Assembly: GCF_031180965.1 (NCBI RefSeq) | Contig: NZ_JAPSLH010000024.1 | Location: 1 to 64,000, forward strand | Length of the DNA: 64,000 bases | Reading direction: 5' to 3' | Source of the DNA: Chelativorans sp. | GTDB lineage: Bacteria > Pseudomonadota > Alphaproteobacteria > Rhizobiales > Rhizobiaceae | Shown: piece by piece, positions 7,718-17,092 of the stretch | How the letters are laid out: every line of letters begins with the position of its first letter | Numbering within the stretch: position 1 is the first letter of the stretch | Notes under the pieces: model-generated | What the model was told of the DNA's origin: nothing | The model's database searches: none | What the model saw: the letters and a program-made list of their open reading frames with translations, nothing else | Translations under genes and position numbers: made by a program

Positions 7718-9238
7718 ATGACCGATGCCCTGACGAATCTTATGAATGGCTTCGGCCATGCTCTGACGCTGGACGCGCTTCTCTTCTGCCTGATAGGAGT
7801 GACAATCGGCACCCTGGTCGGTGTTCTTCCAGGCATAGGCACGCTTGCAGCGATTTCCCTCATCTTGCCGCTTACCTACTACGTCGAGCCACTGCTTGCC
7901 CTTATCATGCTCTCGGGCATCTTTTACGGCACGCAGTATGGTGGCTCCATCACAGCCATTCTGCTGAATCTGCCCGGCGAGCCTTCGACAGCGATTACCT
8001 GTCTGGATGCACATCCAATGGCCAAGAAGGGGCGCGCTGGCGCGGCCCTGTTCATCGCAGCAATAGCTTCGTTTGTGGGGGGATCGCTGGCGCTCGTACT
8101 GCTGATATGCTTTACGCCATATCTTGCAGGCCTTGCACTGCAATTTTCATCTGCCGACTATTTCGCGCTCATCCTGTTCTGCCTGATCGGCGCATCGATG
8201 CTAGGTCTCGGCTCTCCGCTGAAGGGCTTTTGCATGGTCGCCATAGGACTGCTCATTGGCATGGTGGGAACGGATGTGACAACCGGACAAGCCCGCTTCA
8301 CGCTGGGCATCCCTTCCCTCCTGGACGGCATCGACCTCACGGCCATGCTGATGGGCCTTTTCGGTGTATCCGAAGTAGTTTCCACCTATCTGAACGATGA
8401 TGACACGCCCCCGCCTAAGAATGTCACGCTGCGCTCGCTGATCCCGACCCGGCAGGAAGCGCGCGAGGCGGCAATGCCAACATTGCGCGGATCCGGCCTC
8501 GGCTCGTTCATCGGACTGCTGCCCGGCATGGGCGCCACCTTGGGAACGTTTCTCGCATACTCGTTCGAAAAGCGGATATCCTCACATCCCGAGAAATTCG
8601 GCAAAGGTACGATAGAAGGTATTGCGGCGCCCGAGGCATGCAACAACGCGACGGTGCAGGCGTCGTTCATCCCCATGCTCGGCATCGGGATCCCGAGCGG
8701 AGCCGTGATGGCGGTCCTGATGGGAGCCATGATGGTTCACGGGATCCAGCCAGGCCCCCTGATGATGATACAGCACCCGGATGTTTTCTGGGGTGTCGTC
8801 GCCAGCATGTGGGTCGGAAACGTGATGCTCCTGATCCTCAACATTCCTCTCATCGGATTGTGGGTTCGGCTCCTGTCGGTGCCCTCCAGTATTCTGAGCC
8901 CCGTTGTACTTCTGATGCTGTGCATAGGGGTTTACAGCGTTAACAATAATGTCTTTGACATCTATACGATGATGATCTTCGGGGTAATTGGGTACATTTG
9001 CACCTCTTTCGGCTATTCCTCGGCACTCCTCATCCTCGGTGTCATCTTGTCTCCGATTCTCGAGGAACACCTGCGGCGCTCGCTACTGATTTCCAACGGC
9101 GACTATTTCGTTTTTCTCCAAGGGCCCATCAGCGCGACATTTATCGTGATGAGTGTGCTGGTCCTCGCCCTGTCCCTGCGTGGCGGTGTGTCCGCCATGA
9201 TACTGAAGAGGCGTAATGCGCGCATTATCGATGAATAG
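7718..9238 (+). CDS. tctA: Tripartite tricarboxylate transporter large membrane subunit (TctA)
   Basis: A 506-residue inner-membrane protein with about twelve hydrophobic segments. The family motifs are clear: GVLPGIGTLAAISLILPLTY near residue 38, GIFYGTQYGGSITAILLNLPG near residue 66, and a second repeat GLLPGMGATLGTFLAY near residue 267. The two halves show the internal duplication usual for TctA. It forms the transport channel with TctB. Length is normal, with no frame damage. It is the last gene of the presumed frc-like / lyase / tctCBA operon; a dead hydrolase gene follows. Confidence 0.92.
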   Translation: MTDALTNLMNGFGHALTLDALLFCLIGVTIGTLVGVLPGIGTLAAISLILPLTYYVEPLLALIMLSGIFYGTQYGGSITAILLNLPGEPSTAITCLDAHPMAKKGRAGAALFIAAIASFVGGSLALVLLICFTPYLAGLALQFSSADYFALILFCLIGASMLGLGSPLKGFCMVAIGLLIGMVGTDVTTGQARFTLGIPSLLDGIDLTAMLMGLFGVSEVVSTYLNDDDTPPPKNVTLRSLIPTRQEAREAAMPTLRGSGLGSFIGLLPGMGATLGTFLAYSFEKRISSHPEKFGKGTIEGIAAPEACNNATVQASFIPMLGIGIPSGAVMAVLMGAMMVHGIQPGPLMMIQHPDVFWGVVASMWVGNVMLLILNIPLIGLWVRLLSVPSSILSPVVLLMLCIGVYSVNNNVFDIYTMMIFGVIGYICTSFGYSSALLILGVILSPILEEHLRRSLLISNGDYFVFLQGPISATFIVMSVLVLALSLRGGVSAMILKRRNARIIDE

Positions 9239-9370
9239 CCTCAGGACGCACCGCGAGCTTCCTTTGGGGCAAAACCACGGCCTGGCTTTCCATACCGGAA
9301 TGAACCGGACGGAAGTCCTGAAGCTGCTGCATATCTCCGGAGGCGCTTCTTGGCGAAGCCGGTATTTATA

Positions 9371-10167
9371 ATGGTTGCTCCGAATTGAGCGCGGCGCACC
9401 AAGGCTGATCATCCGGCGCTGCCGATTTCGCCTGCCGAACTGGCGCGCACTGCCGCGGAATGCACAGCCGCGGGCGCTGCCGCGATGCATCTGCATGTGC
9501 GCGACGATAATGGCAGGCACTGTCTTAGCGTTTCGCGGAACGTCGAAGCAGTAGAGGCGGTCGTGTCGGCAGTCCCTGGCCTCGCCGTCCAGGTTACCAC
9601 CGAAGCTGCCTCCATCTGTACCGTTGACGATCAGGAACGGCTTCTCGCTGAGATGGTGCCGCGCTACGCATCGGTTTCGATCGCTGAGATCTTCCGCGAC
9701 GGCGAAGCCAGGGGCGTCGAGATCGTCGGCGCGCATTCGCCAGGGGCACGGCCATCCAATATATCCTCTATTCAACCGATGATATTCGCACCCTGTCCCG
9801 AATACGCAGCCTGCTGCCAGACGACAATCAGGAACCCAGCATCCTGCTCGTTGCGGGACGGTATGGGGTTGTGGACCACGCCACAGTTGAGATCGTAGAT
9901 GAACTTTACGGGGTGTTACGGACTGAAGGTCTGGCATCGGGCAACAAATGGATGGTCTGCGCCTTCGGCCGCGGCGAAATGGCCTGCCTCCGAGCCGCTA
10001 TGGAACTGGGCGGGCATGTGCGCGTAGGTTTTGAAAATGCGATCGTCGAGGCAAGCGGAAAGCCCGCCATCAGCAATGCCGAGCGTGTTGCTATGGTGGC
10101 CGATATCGCCGCCACTGTCCGCCGCCCACTTATGGACTCCGCCTCTGCGCCGCTGATCCTTGAATAA
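9371..10167 (+). pseudogene. Beta-keto acid cleavage enzyme (BKACE, formerly DUF849), inactivated
   Basis: From ATG 9371 the frame reads MVAPN, then TGA (9386-9388) where relatives have Gly, then continues ARRTKADHPALPISPAELA and GAAAMHLHVRDD. That last motif holds the metal-binding His pair of BKACE enzymes. Near 9740 the frame shifts, after which AIQYILYSTDDIRTL, ILLVAGRYG and MELGGHVRVGFEN follow in correct family order to TAA at 10167. BKACE enzymes cleave 3-keto acids with acetyl-CoA. Both a nonsense change and an indel make a working product unlikely. The loss means the cluster no longer depends on this step, or gets it elsewhere. Confidence 0.75.
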
Positions 10168-10304
10168 GCAGCGTTCTGCACAATTGCAGCTGGATCGTGG
10201 GTTTTCCATTTGAACATGACATGACCTCCCGCGATGAGGACTATGTCATGCCAGTTGTCCATTGCACGACAGTCTGCAACGGACCTTCCGACCGAAGGTG
10301 TGGC

Positions 10305-11558
10305 TCAATCCACCGAGAAGATGCTGCGCGCGATGTAACGTACGCCGCCCGCGCCCCATAAAGTGCCCGAAGGTTTCACCTGAACAGGATCATCCTTGTC
10401 ATTGTAGTGATAGATCGTGCCGATCCTGCCGGGCTCGACCTCCCATGCCCGGGGATAGCCGATATCCCAGCTCCCTCCGTCGCCGCGGATGATGATTTCC
10501 GGTCCCCATGTGCTGCCTCCATCTTCGCTCACGACGGCGCGCATGCCGTAAGGCGGCAGCCGATACGTGTAGACAAGCACCAGCCTGCCATCGCTCATCA
10601 GCACAGGCGTTCCTGGCGCACCGAAGTCCGTCGCCCTTGATAGGAACTGCCACGTCCGGCCGCCATCATCACTCTTGAACAGTTCGGTCCACATGTCGCC
10701 CGCCCAGTCCCTGTCGATGCGCAATGTGCAGATCATCCTGCCATTGGGGAGCATCAACCCCCGTGGATACATCTGCTGAAGGCCGCTGAAGTTGGGATCG
10801 TCCTTAGGCGTTATGAACGACAGAAAATGGAAGGTCGTGCCGTCTTCGGTGCTGCGATAGACGAGTGGCCGATTGGGTTCGCCATGTTCTGGCCCCGCTG
10901 GAAAGCGATTGTGCTGGCCTTCCTTGTTGACGCCGCCAGTCAGGAAGAGGAGGCACCGCCCGTCGGGCCGCACGAGCGACGATTCCACCGCGCTCAATGA
11001 GTATAGGCCATCAAGCGGCAGCATGGCAGACCGTGACCAGCTATGGCCGGCATCCTTGGATATTCGGAAAAACACCTGGTTCTCCGGTGGACCGAACTCT
11101 GTCGTCACGGTCGGCAAAAACTCCCTAAGTTGGGGGTCTTCCTGCATGTACTGGTAGTAGAAATTCGAGACCAGCACGTCTCTATCGGTGAAATCCACAG
11201 GCGCCATCTCATTGAGAGGACCTGGCTTTCCATCTAATTTGGGATCCGGCGCTTTTACATCCATGCCGGGTCGGGTCTTGTCCTCATTGAAGACATGCCA
11301 AGTCCGGCCGCGATCTTCCGATCTTACAGTAACTCCACGCCGGCCGCCTGGACTCTTGATTAGATTGTGATGAGCGAGACGTCGCGGTTCTCCGGAATAA
11401 TCAGCTCTGGCCACAGAAAAATTGCAGATCAGATGGCCGGAAGCAGTCTCCCAAAATCCGCGGGAGTAGGGATGAGTGGCAAATTCGTTTTCACGCCGAT
11501 ACACGATCGCGTGCTCGACGTCCGTCGCAGTCCGCGGCGGATAGAATTTTGTCGTCAT
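10305..11558 (-). CDS. Sialidase-fold (BNR/Asp-box) protein
   Basis: A 417-residue six-bladed beta-propeller protein. Four Asp-box repeats are visible: SEDRGRTW near residue 81, SKDAGHSW near 168, SDDGGRTW near 288 and SEDGGSTW near 338. No signal peptide is seen, so it probably stays in the cytoplasm. The family holds exo-sialidases and other glycoside-processing or lyase enzymes. I do not see the full arginine triad needed to claim sialic-acid cleavage. It stands beside an enolase-superfamily gene and an IclR regulator on the same strand, which suggests sugar-acid or glycoside catabolism. A TTTCA-N5-CGAAA palindrome sits 84 bases upstream of the start. Confidence 0.75.
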   Translation of the reverse strand: MTTKFYPPRTATDVEHAIVYRRENEFATHPYSRGFWETASGHLICNFSVARADYSGEPRRLAHHNLIKSPGGRRGVTVRSEDRGRTWHVFNEDKTRPGMDVKAPDPKLDGKPGPLNEMAPVDFTDRDVLVSNFYYQYMQEDPQLREFLPTVTTEFGPPENQVFFRISKDAGHSWSRSAMLPLDGLYSLSAVESSLVRPDGRCLLFLTGGVNKEGQHNRFPAGPEHGEPNRPLVYRSTEDGTTFHFLSFITPKDDPNFSGLQQMYPRGLMLPNGRMICTLRIDRDWAGDMWTELFKSDDGGRTWQFLSRATDFGAPGTPVLMSDGRLVLVYTYRLPPYGMRAVVSEDGGSTWGPEIIIRGDGGSWDIGYPRAWEVEPGRIGTIYHYNDKDDPVQVKPSGTLWGAGGVRYIARSIFSVD

Positions 11559-11641
11559 TCGCCTTTTCCTGAGGCAGCATTCAGCGTTGCACAGTTCAAT
11601 ATTGCCGGATGCACTTCAGGTGCAATTTTTACTATCTCTGC

Positions 11642-11656
11642 TTTCAGTAGTCGAAA
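11642..11656. promoter_or_regulatory. Palindrome TTTCA-N5-CGAAA (site 2)
   Basis: TTTCAGTAGTCGAAA followed by TTAC, between the IclR gene and the sialidase-fold gene. The 3' flank TTAC is shared with site 3 at 13670. Candidate operator for the downstream minus-strand gene. Confidence 0.5.
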
Positions 11657-11670
11657 TTACGGACCGGAAG

Positions 11671-12501
11671 CTACATCCGTTCCCGGATCGAAATCGCAGC
11701 CGCTACCGCTTCCCGCTGGAGCGCTTCGACCATGCGTGTGATTTGCGACCGTTTCACCACCCTTCGGAAATAGGTGACTCCGATGGTCGCTGCCACATGA
11801 CCGGGTTCAATGAGAACCGGTACTGCAAGAGAGTTTGTGAACGGGTCGGCCTTTGATAGACGACTTGCATAACCCGCCTTGCGTGTCGCGCGGAGCGCTT
11901 TTCGCCACTGGTAGTTGGTGCTGACGATTCGGTCTTCCTGAAAATCGCGCTCAAGGGCAAGCCTCAGCAGCAGCGTCCGCTCACGGCTGTTGCAAAATGC
12001 CATGTAGGCCAGCCCATGTGCCCGGCTGATGAGGGAAGCCCGCTTATGCAGCGTGCTTCGAACATGGGCGAGGGGGCTAAGCGGGATCGATGAATACTGC
12101 ACGACCATCGCGTTGTGGTCGAGCGTCGCCGCGGCGAACGGCCAGAGATATTCCTTTGTAAGTGCATCCAGCACTGGCCTCAGCACTTCTACAATGAGCG
12201 ATTTGCCATGGTAGCCAGCGCTGAGTGCTTTGACTTTGGAAGTTAACGAATAGCCACCGCGCCGCGAAATATGAGTGAGGTACCCTTCTGCGCAAAGGGT
12301 CTCGAGAATGCGCACAACGCTACTGGGTGGGATTGCGCACTCTTCACTGATCCTGCGCACCGTAATCAACTCGATCCGATTGGCACACTCCACTACTGCG
12401 AGCGTTCGCTGGACAAGGGTCACATCCGCATAGCTGCGCGGCTTCGTAAAGGGGGCAGGCTCATCACCGCTATTCTGTGTCGAATGTGTCAGCGTAGTCA
12501 T
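11671..12501 (-). CDS. IclR-family transcriptional regulator
   Basis: A 276-residue regulator. The N-terminal winged helix-turn-helix spans about residues 30-90 (LVQRTLAVVECA, RRISEECAIPPSSVVRILETL, GGYSLTSK). It is followed by the IclR effector-binding domain (HKRASLISRAHGLAYMAF, GYASR, NSLAVPVL). Family members sense a small carboxylate and control the adjacent catabolic operon. I used ATG 12501; in-frame starts at 12528 and 12558 would overlap the upstream dehydratase-like gene and are possible. It lies among minus-strand catabolic genes. Five palindromic TTTCA-N5-(T/C)GAAA sites around the cluster are the obvious candidate targets; this link is inference. Confidence 0.87.
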   Translation of the reverse strand: MTTLTHSTQNSGDEPAPFTKPRSYADVTLVQRTLAVVECANRIELITVRRISEECAIPPSSVVRILETLCAEGYLTHISRRGGYSLTSKVKALSAGYHGKSLIVEVLRPVLDALTKEYLWPFAAATLDHNAMVVQYSSIPLSPLAHVRSTLHKRASLISRAHGLAYMAFCNSRERTLLLRLALERDFQEDRIVSTNYQWRKALRATRKAGYASRLSKADPFTNSLAVPVLIEPGHVAATIGVTYFRRVVKRSQITRMVEALQREAVAAAISIRERM

Positions 12502-12512
12502 GGAAGCTGAAC

Positions 12513-13601
12513 TTAAGTGACCTGCCATCTTTCCACAACGCGCATATCGGGCTCGCATCCCAGCCCCGGTCCATGTGGTACGGCGGTCCGCCCTCCGATC
12601 ACGGCCGGCATGGTCGGAAAGGGCGTTTCCTCAAGCTCGATGTAAAGCCGCTCCATCGGTACTGCCGGTTCGATCGAGGCGCCTATATGGAGGTTGGCCA
12701 AATAACCAGGGCCCATATAGCCACAGTGCGGGATGGCCTCTACGCCATTGTCGTTCGCCATCGCCAGAATCTCAAGCAACGTCGTAATGCCTCCGACCTT
12801 TGAGACGCTCGGCTGCAAAACGTCCACGGCGCCAGCTGCGAGAAGACGGCGAAAGTCGTTTACGGATGCCGTGTTCTCACCGGCCGAGATCGGCGTTCCG
12901 GCGTTTCGCAGGCGTGCAAGGCCTTCATAGTCATCGGGCGGCCAAACGGGCTCTTCTATCCACCGGAGATTGAGGTCTCCTACGTCCGAAAGCACTCTCT
13001 TCGCCTGCTCGACGGTCCAGGGACAATTTGTATCGACGGCCAGCGCGGTCGAAGGGCCGAGGCTGCGGCGGGCCAGCTGCATCCGTTCGACCGTGATCTC
13101 GTGCAGCTTTACCGTTTCATAGCCGTGTTCCAGCGCCGAGACGCAGGTTTTCTCCACTGCCTCCTCCGACGAACAACGCAGGAAGCTGGCGTAGACCGGC
13201 AGATCCCCGCGGCGGCGTCCGATCAGATCAGACACTGATCTTCCTTCCCGCTTCCCCCGAAGATCCCACAAGGCGATGTCTATTCCTGAAATTGCGTAGA
13301 CAGCCGGTCCGCTGAGCCCAAACAGGTGCACCTTGCGCCGGACAGTCTCGGTGAGCGCGGCAATATCATCTGCATCCTCGCCGACAATCAGTGGCCCCAC
13401 CAAACTGTCAATCATCGCCTTGGTCGCGACTGCGCCTGCATGCCCAAATGCTTCGCCCCAACCCGTGAGACCGTCGGTTGTCCTGATCCTGACCAGCAGC
13501 ATCGAGAGAGTGTTCGAAGGCCTGCCAGCGATGTAGTGGAAGCCCCCGCTTGTTCGGTAAGGCAGGGAAAGCAGGAAGCTGTCTACGGCTTCGATCTTCA
13601 A
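12513..13601 (-). CDS. Mandelate racemase / muconate lactonizing enzyme family protein (enolase superfamily) A
   Basis: A 362-residue enzyme, the normal length. The capping domain is N-terminal and the barrel begins near residue 130. Barrel residues expected to bind Mg2+ are present: DTN, EEP and GEN motifs. A KLH motif sits on the second strand and a His in HCGYMGP late in the barrel can act as base. Such enzymes dehydrate or racemise hydroxy acids. The start is a TTG at 13601 preceded by AGGAGG at 5-base spacing; the upstream reading frame has no such site and looks non-coding. It is divergent from the FAH-family gene at 13841, and the gap holds a TTTCA-N5-CGAAA palindrome. The reaction is not assignable by eye; acid-sugar dehydratase is the leading idea. 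Confidence 0.85.
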   Translation of the reverse strand: MKIEAVDSFLLSLPYRTSGGFHYIAGRPSNTLSMLLVRIRTTDGLTGWGEAFGHAGAVATKAMIDSLVGPLIVGEDADDIAALTETVRRKVHLFGLSGPAVYAISGIDIALWDLRGKREGRSVSDLIGRRRGDLPVYASFLRCSSEEAVEKTCVSALEHGYETVKLHEITVERMQLARRSLGPSTALAVDTNCPWTVEQAKRVLSDVGDLNLRWIEEPVWPPDDYEGLARLRNAGTPISAGENTASVNDFRRLLAAGAVDVLQPSVSKVGGITTLLEILAMANDNGVEAIPHCGYMGPGYLANLHIGASIEPAVPMERLYIELEETPFPTMPAVIGGRTAVPHGPGLGCEPDMRVVERWQVT

Positions 13602-13669
13602 AGTATCCTCCTCATGACAGGTGCTTCCTAGCACACCGCCGCCTGGCCGGCTGAGTTTGTGCATTTGAG

Positions 13670-13684
13670 TTTCAATCATCGAAA
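13670..13684. promoter_or_regulatory. Palindrome TTTCA-N5-CGAAA (site 3)
   Basis: TTTCAATCATCGAAA followed by TTAC, in the divergent gap between the enolase-superfamily gene A and the FAH-family gene. One bound dimer here could control both directions. Confidence 0.55.
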
Positions 13685-13840
13685 TTACAAAGCAAGCCGT
13701 TTGCCTTGTGACGTTGTCTTGGCTGAATATCCCGGCCAGAGTTTCAGCGGGCGCCGGCCCGCAGGGCCATCGGCGGAACTGCCGGTGCCGACGCGGTCGC
13801 TGTTCAGGCGCGCCGCCAATATCGAGAAAGGTGCGCGGAC

Positions 13841-14821
13841 TTGAAGATCGCAAGTGTTAGGGTAAGGGATGAAGATCTCCTGATTGCCGAGGCGCCTGGA
13901 GAAAAGATCGTAAGCTTGCCGGAAGCGCTCCAGGCCTTCACGGAAGGTCCGCATTCCTGGGTCAGGGACATGCTCTCGTTGATCGAAGCCGGGCCGGCTG
14001 CGGTAGAACTCCTGGAGAAAGTTCATAAGGCGTTGCAGGCTGATCCGGATGCGGTTAGCGCCATCGCGCCCGAGACTATCCAGTGGTATCCGCCCGTGCG
14101 GCGGCCATCCAAGATCTGCTGCTTGGCACTCAACAACAGCGCGAACTCAGAGCGAATAATGTCGGGTCCTAAGCACCCGGCGATTTTCGTCAAAGGAGCC
14201 AATGCCCTTGCCGGACACGATGAACCGATAATCATCAAGGAGCACTATGGGCGTGTTCACCCCGAGCCGGAACTGGCGGTGATCATCGCCAAGACGGCAA
14301 AGGACGTGAAGGCCGCAAACGCCATGGATTACGTGTTTGGCTACACCATCCACAATGACATCACTTCGCCGACCATGAGAGGCGAAGACACTTTTCATTA
14401 TCGTGCGATTCATCCGCGGAAGGACGATGGCAACGTAATCGAGTATGTCGATACGTTTACATCGTATTCGGGGCGATACAAATGCAGTGACACCTTCTCG
14501 CCGATGGGCCCGTGGATTATATTGCGCGATCATGTGCCTGATCCGCACGCGCTCGCCGTCAGATGTGACCACAAGGGCGAGCTCGTCACCGAAGACAGCA
14601 CGCTGAATCTTACCCATAAGATCCCACAGGTCCTAGAGTTCATCACTGGCTATATGACTATGCTGCCGGGAGATATCATTTCGATGGGAACCGCGCTGAA
14701 ACCGGTGACGGAAAAGGGTAAGGCCGTGCAGAATGTCGACCTCCGTCTGCTGGGGGGGCCTATCTCCGTTTCGATCGAAAGGATCGGCACGCTTTCAAAC
14801 ACTGTTTCGGCGATCGGCTAG
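13841..14821 (+). CDS. Fumarylacetoacetate hydrolase (FAH) family protein
   Basis: A 326-residue cytoplasmic enzyme. FAH-fold signatures are clear: KICCLALN near residue 90, a metal site HPEPELAVII near 140, GYTIHNDIT near 167, and SMGTALKP near the end in place of the usual TGTP. The family cleaves or hydrates C-C bonds of 3-acyl pyruvates and diketo sugar acids with Mg2+. In pathways of the L-fuconate / L-rhamnonate type, an enolase-superfamily dehydratase, an SDR dehydrogenase and an FAH hydrolase act in series, and all three families occur here. The start is TTG 13841; the ribosome site is weak (AAAGG). It opens a tight run of plus-strand genes through 21580. Confidence 0.82.
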   Translation: MKIASVRVRDEDLLIAEAPGEKIVSLPEALQAFTEGPHSWVRDMLSLIEAGPAAVELLEKVHKALQADPDAVSAIAPETIQWYPPVRRPSKICCLALNNSANSERIMSGPKHPAIFVKGANALAGHDEPIIIKEHYGRVHPEPELAVIIAKTAKDVKAANAMDYVFGYTIHNDITSPTMRGEDTFHYRAIHPRKDDGNVIEYVDTFTSYSGRYKCSDTFSPMGPWIILRDHVPDPHALAVRCDHKGELVTEDSTLNLTHKIPQVLEFITGYMTMLPGDIISMGTALKPVTEKGKAVQNVDLRLLGGPISVSIERIGTLSNTVSAIG

Positions 14822-14828
14822 GCAGACA

Positions 14829-15305
14829 ATGGGCCTCGATTTTAAAGAACTCCTCCTTCTGCGCTTGGAAATCGAGGCGCTAAATGCGGAGTTCGCATAT
14901 CTGATCGACCACGATCTATCAGAAGGGGTTGCCGACCTCTTCACGGTGGATGGCGTGTACGGCCGGTCAACCGGCGGGCGGAGTGTGGGGCGGGAGGCGA
15001 TCCGCGAGAGCTACAAGCGTCGCAAAAGCGGCGGACCGCGTACGGCAAGACATGTTTTCACCAATCTGCGGCTAACGCCCGTTGATGACGGGCGGGTCAA
15101 GGGCACGTGCATCCTCACGCTCTATGCCCGGGATGGATTGCCTCCTCATCCCGCGGACCCCATGGTCGTCGCCGACTACGATGACATTTACGAGCGCGGT
15201 GACGACGGCCGTTGGCGCTTCAAGGAGCGTATCATAAGCTGGATCTTTGAGCGCGATGATGCCGCGTCTCCGCTTGTCCTAGGTGGCGCTCAGGAGAAGC
15301 GCTGA
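14829..15305 (+). CDS. SnoaL-like / NTF2-fold protein A
   Basis: A 158-residue alpha+beta cone protein. It begins with a helix (ALNAEFAYLIDHDLSEGVADLF) followed by TVDGVYG, then GREAIRESY and an antiparallel sheet ending DGRWRFKERIISW. This is the usual pattern of the SnoaL_4 / nuclear transport factor 2 superfamily, which includes small dehydratases, isomerases and ring-hydroxylase beta-like folds. No catalytic pair can be named with confidence. The stop overlaps the next start (TGATG at 15303-15307), so it is translationally coupled to the GMC oxidoreductase. A second member of this superfamily is at 21146. Confidence 0.72.
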   Translation: MGLDFKELLLLRLEIEALNAEFAYLIDHDLSEGVADLFTVDGVYGRSTGGRSVGREAIRESYKRRKSGGPRTARHVFTNLRLTPVDDGRVKGTCILTLYARDGLPPHPADPMVVADYDDIYERGDDGRWRFKERIISWIFERDDAASPLVLGGAQEKR

Positions 15306-17077
15306 TGTCCTCCGATCACCAGCCGGCCAGGACAGGAGAGATGTACGATTATTTGATTATCGGCGGGGGTACGGCCGGATGCACCCTTGCGTCCAGGCTG
15401 ACCGAAGATCCGAACGTGTCCGTTGTGCTGGTGGAAGCGGGAAAAGACGTGACGCGTGAGAACGCTTCCGCGGATGTACTCTCCAACTATCCGGGAAAGG
15501 CGTATTTCAATCCGGATTACACATGGCGCGGCTTGAAGGCGCGCCTTGGCGGCGGCCGCAGAAACGACCCGGAAGCCGGTCGCATTGCCCGTTACGAGCA
15601 GGCTAGGCTCCTGGGAGGTGGGTCGACGATCAACGGTCTCTGCGCCAACCGCGGCGCGCCATACGACTATGATGAATGGGGCCGCCTCGGTGCGACGGGA
15701 TGGGATTGGCAAACGGTCCTGCCCTATTTTCGCAAGCTCGAGCGCGATCTCAACTTCAGCGGAGACCTGCATGGGACCGAGGGTCCTATCGCCATCAGCC
15801 GCTTTCCGAAAGACGACTGGACGGGTTTCGTCCGCGCGGTGACGACCGAGTTGGACCGGCAGGGCTATCAGTTCATTGAGGACCAGAACGGCATATGGCA
15901 GGACGGCTACATGCCGGTGACCGCATCAGTGGACGAAAACGGCCACCGTGTCTCGTGTGCCTATGCATACCTGACTTCGGAGGTGCGCTCTCGCCGCAAT
16001 CTCACGGTCCTGACGGAAACGCTGGTCGAGCGGATCACCTTTGCGGGAAAGGAAGCGACAGGCGCGATCTTACGTGATGGCAGCGGGGCTACTCGCTCGG
16101 TCGGCGCGCGGGAGACGGTGTTGAGCTGCGGGACGATACACAGTCCCGCGATGTTGATGCGCAGCGGGGTGGGGCCAACTTCCGAGCTTTCCGCGCTCGG
16201 TATCGAATGCATAGCCGACCGGCGCGGCGTTGGGCGCAACCTGATCGAGCATCCCGTCATTTCCGTATCGTGCCTGCTCGACCGCTCGGCTCGCATGCAC
16301 AATCCAGCTCGCCATCACACGCAGGCTCACTTCAGGTATTCTTCCGGTGTGGAGGAGTGTCCCGAAGGGGATATGAGCCTTGCCATCATCGCGCGATCGG
16401 GCTGGCACGCGATGGGCTATCGCATAGGCACGCTCTATGTCTGGGTGAACAAGTCGTACTCGCAGGGAAGCGTGCGGCTGTCCACGGGCAGCGCCGACGT
16501 CGAACCCGTTATCGATTTTCGGATGCTGTCCGACGAACGCGACATGCGCAGGCTAAGGGAGGCGTTCCGCTATGTCGTGTCGCTCGCTCAGTCCGAATCC
16601 GTGTCGCGGATTTCAAGCACGGCTTTTCCGGCCAATTACTCAGACCGGGTTCGCCGCTATTCTGCGCCCGGATTGGGCAACCATGTCATCATGCAGATAT
16701 TTGCGTCAATGCTTGACGCCCTTCCGGCGATGAGACCCTGGCTTCTTAAGAAGTTCGTCACGGAAGGCGCTACGCTTTCGGAAATCATTCGTGACGATGT
16801 GGTGCTCGAAAATTATCTGACGAATTGTGTCACCGGCGTCTGGCACCCGGTCGGAACCTGCCGGATGGGTGAGAAAAATGATCCTCTGGCGGTGACCGAC
16901 AGCAGCGGTCGCGTTTATGGCGTAAATCGGCTTCGCGTATGCGACGCATCGTTGATGCCATCAATTCCTTGCGCCAACACAAATTTGCCTACGATCATGG
17001 TGGCCGAACGGATGGCGGACCTGATCAAGAATGAGCGTGCGACGATTTCCAATCCCAATGTGGTCTTGGCCGGATGA
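15305..17077 (+). CDS. GMC-family FAD-dependent oxidoreductase
   Basis: A 590-residue flavoprotein. The FAD-binding Rossmann motif GGGTAGCTLASRL is near residue 19, followed by VVLVEAGKD. The second GMC signature ARLLGGGSTINGLCANRG is near residue 100. A late HPVGTCRMG holds the catalytic His, and NLPTIMVAERMAD closes the FAD site. The family oxidises alcohols or sugars to aldehydes, ketones or lactones. The pairing with an aldehyde dehydrogenase two genes on suggests alcohol to aldehyde to acid. No signal peptide is seen. Length is normal and the frame is intact. Confidence 0.88.
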   Translation: MSSDHQPARTGEMYDYLIIGGGTAGCTLASRLTEDPNVSVVLVEAGKDVTRENASADVLSNYPGKAYFNPDYTWRGLKARLGGGRRNDPEAGRIARYEQARLLGGGSTINGLCANRGAPYDYDEWGRLGATGWDWQTVLPYFRKLERDLNFSGDLHGTEGPIAISRFPKDDWTGFVRAVTTELDRQGYQFIEDQNGIWQDGYMPVTASVDENGHRVSCAYAYLTSEVRSRRNLTVLTETLVERITFAGKEATGAILRDGSGATRSVGARETVLSCGTIHSPAMLMRSGVGPTSELSALGIECIADRRGVGRNLIEHPVISVSCLLDRSARMHNPARHHTQAHFRYSSGVEECPEGDMSLAIIARSGWHAMGYRIGTLYVWVNKSYSQGSVRLSTGSADVEPVIDFRMLSDERDMRRLREAFRYVVSLAQSESVSRISSTAFPANYSDRVRRYSAPGLGNHVIMQIFASMLDALPAMRPWLLKKFVTEGATLSEIIRDDVVLENYLTNCVTGVWHPVGTCRMGEKNDPLAVTDSSGRVYGVNRLRVCDASLMPSIPCANTNLPTIMVAERMADLIKNERATISNPNVVLAG

Positions 17078-17092
17078 TCCTGGGAGAATTGA

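Noticed and set aside
10305-11558. A true sialidase
   Set aside because: Asp-boxes show the fold, but the arginine triad and a signal peptide were not evident, so the activity is left open.
13602-13853. A longer N-terminus for the enolase-superfamily gene A
   Set aside because: The extension is low-quality sequence containing the palindrome, while TTG 13601 has AGGAGG and matches the family start.
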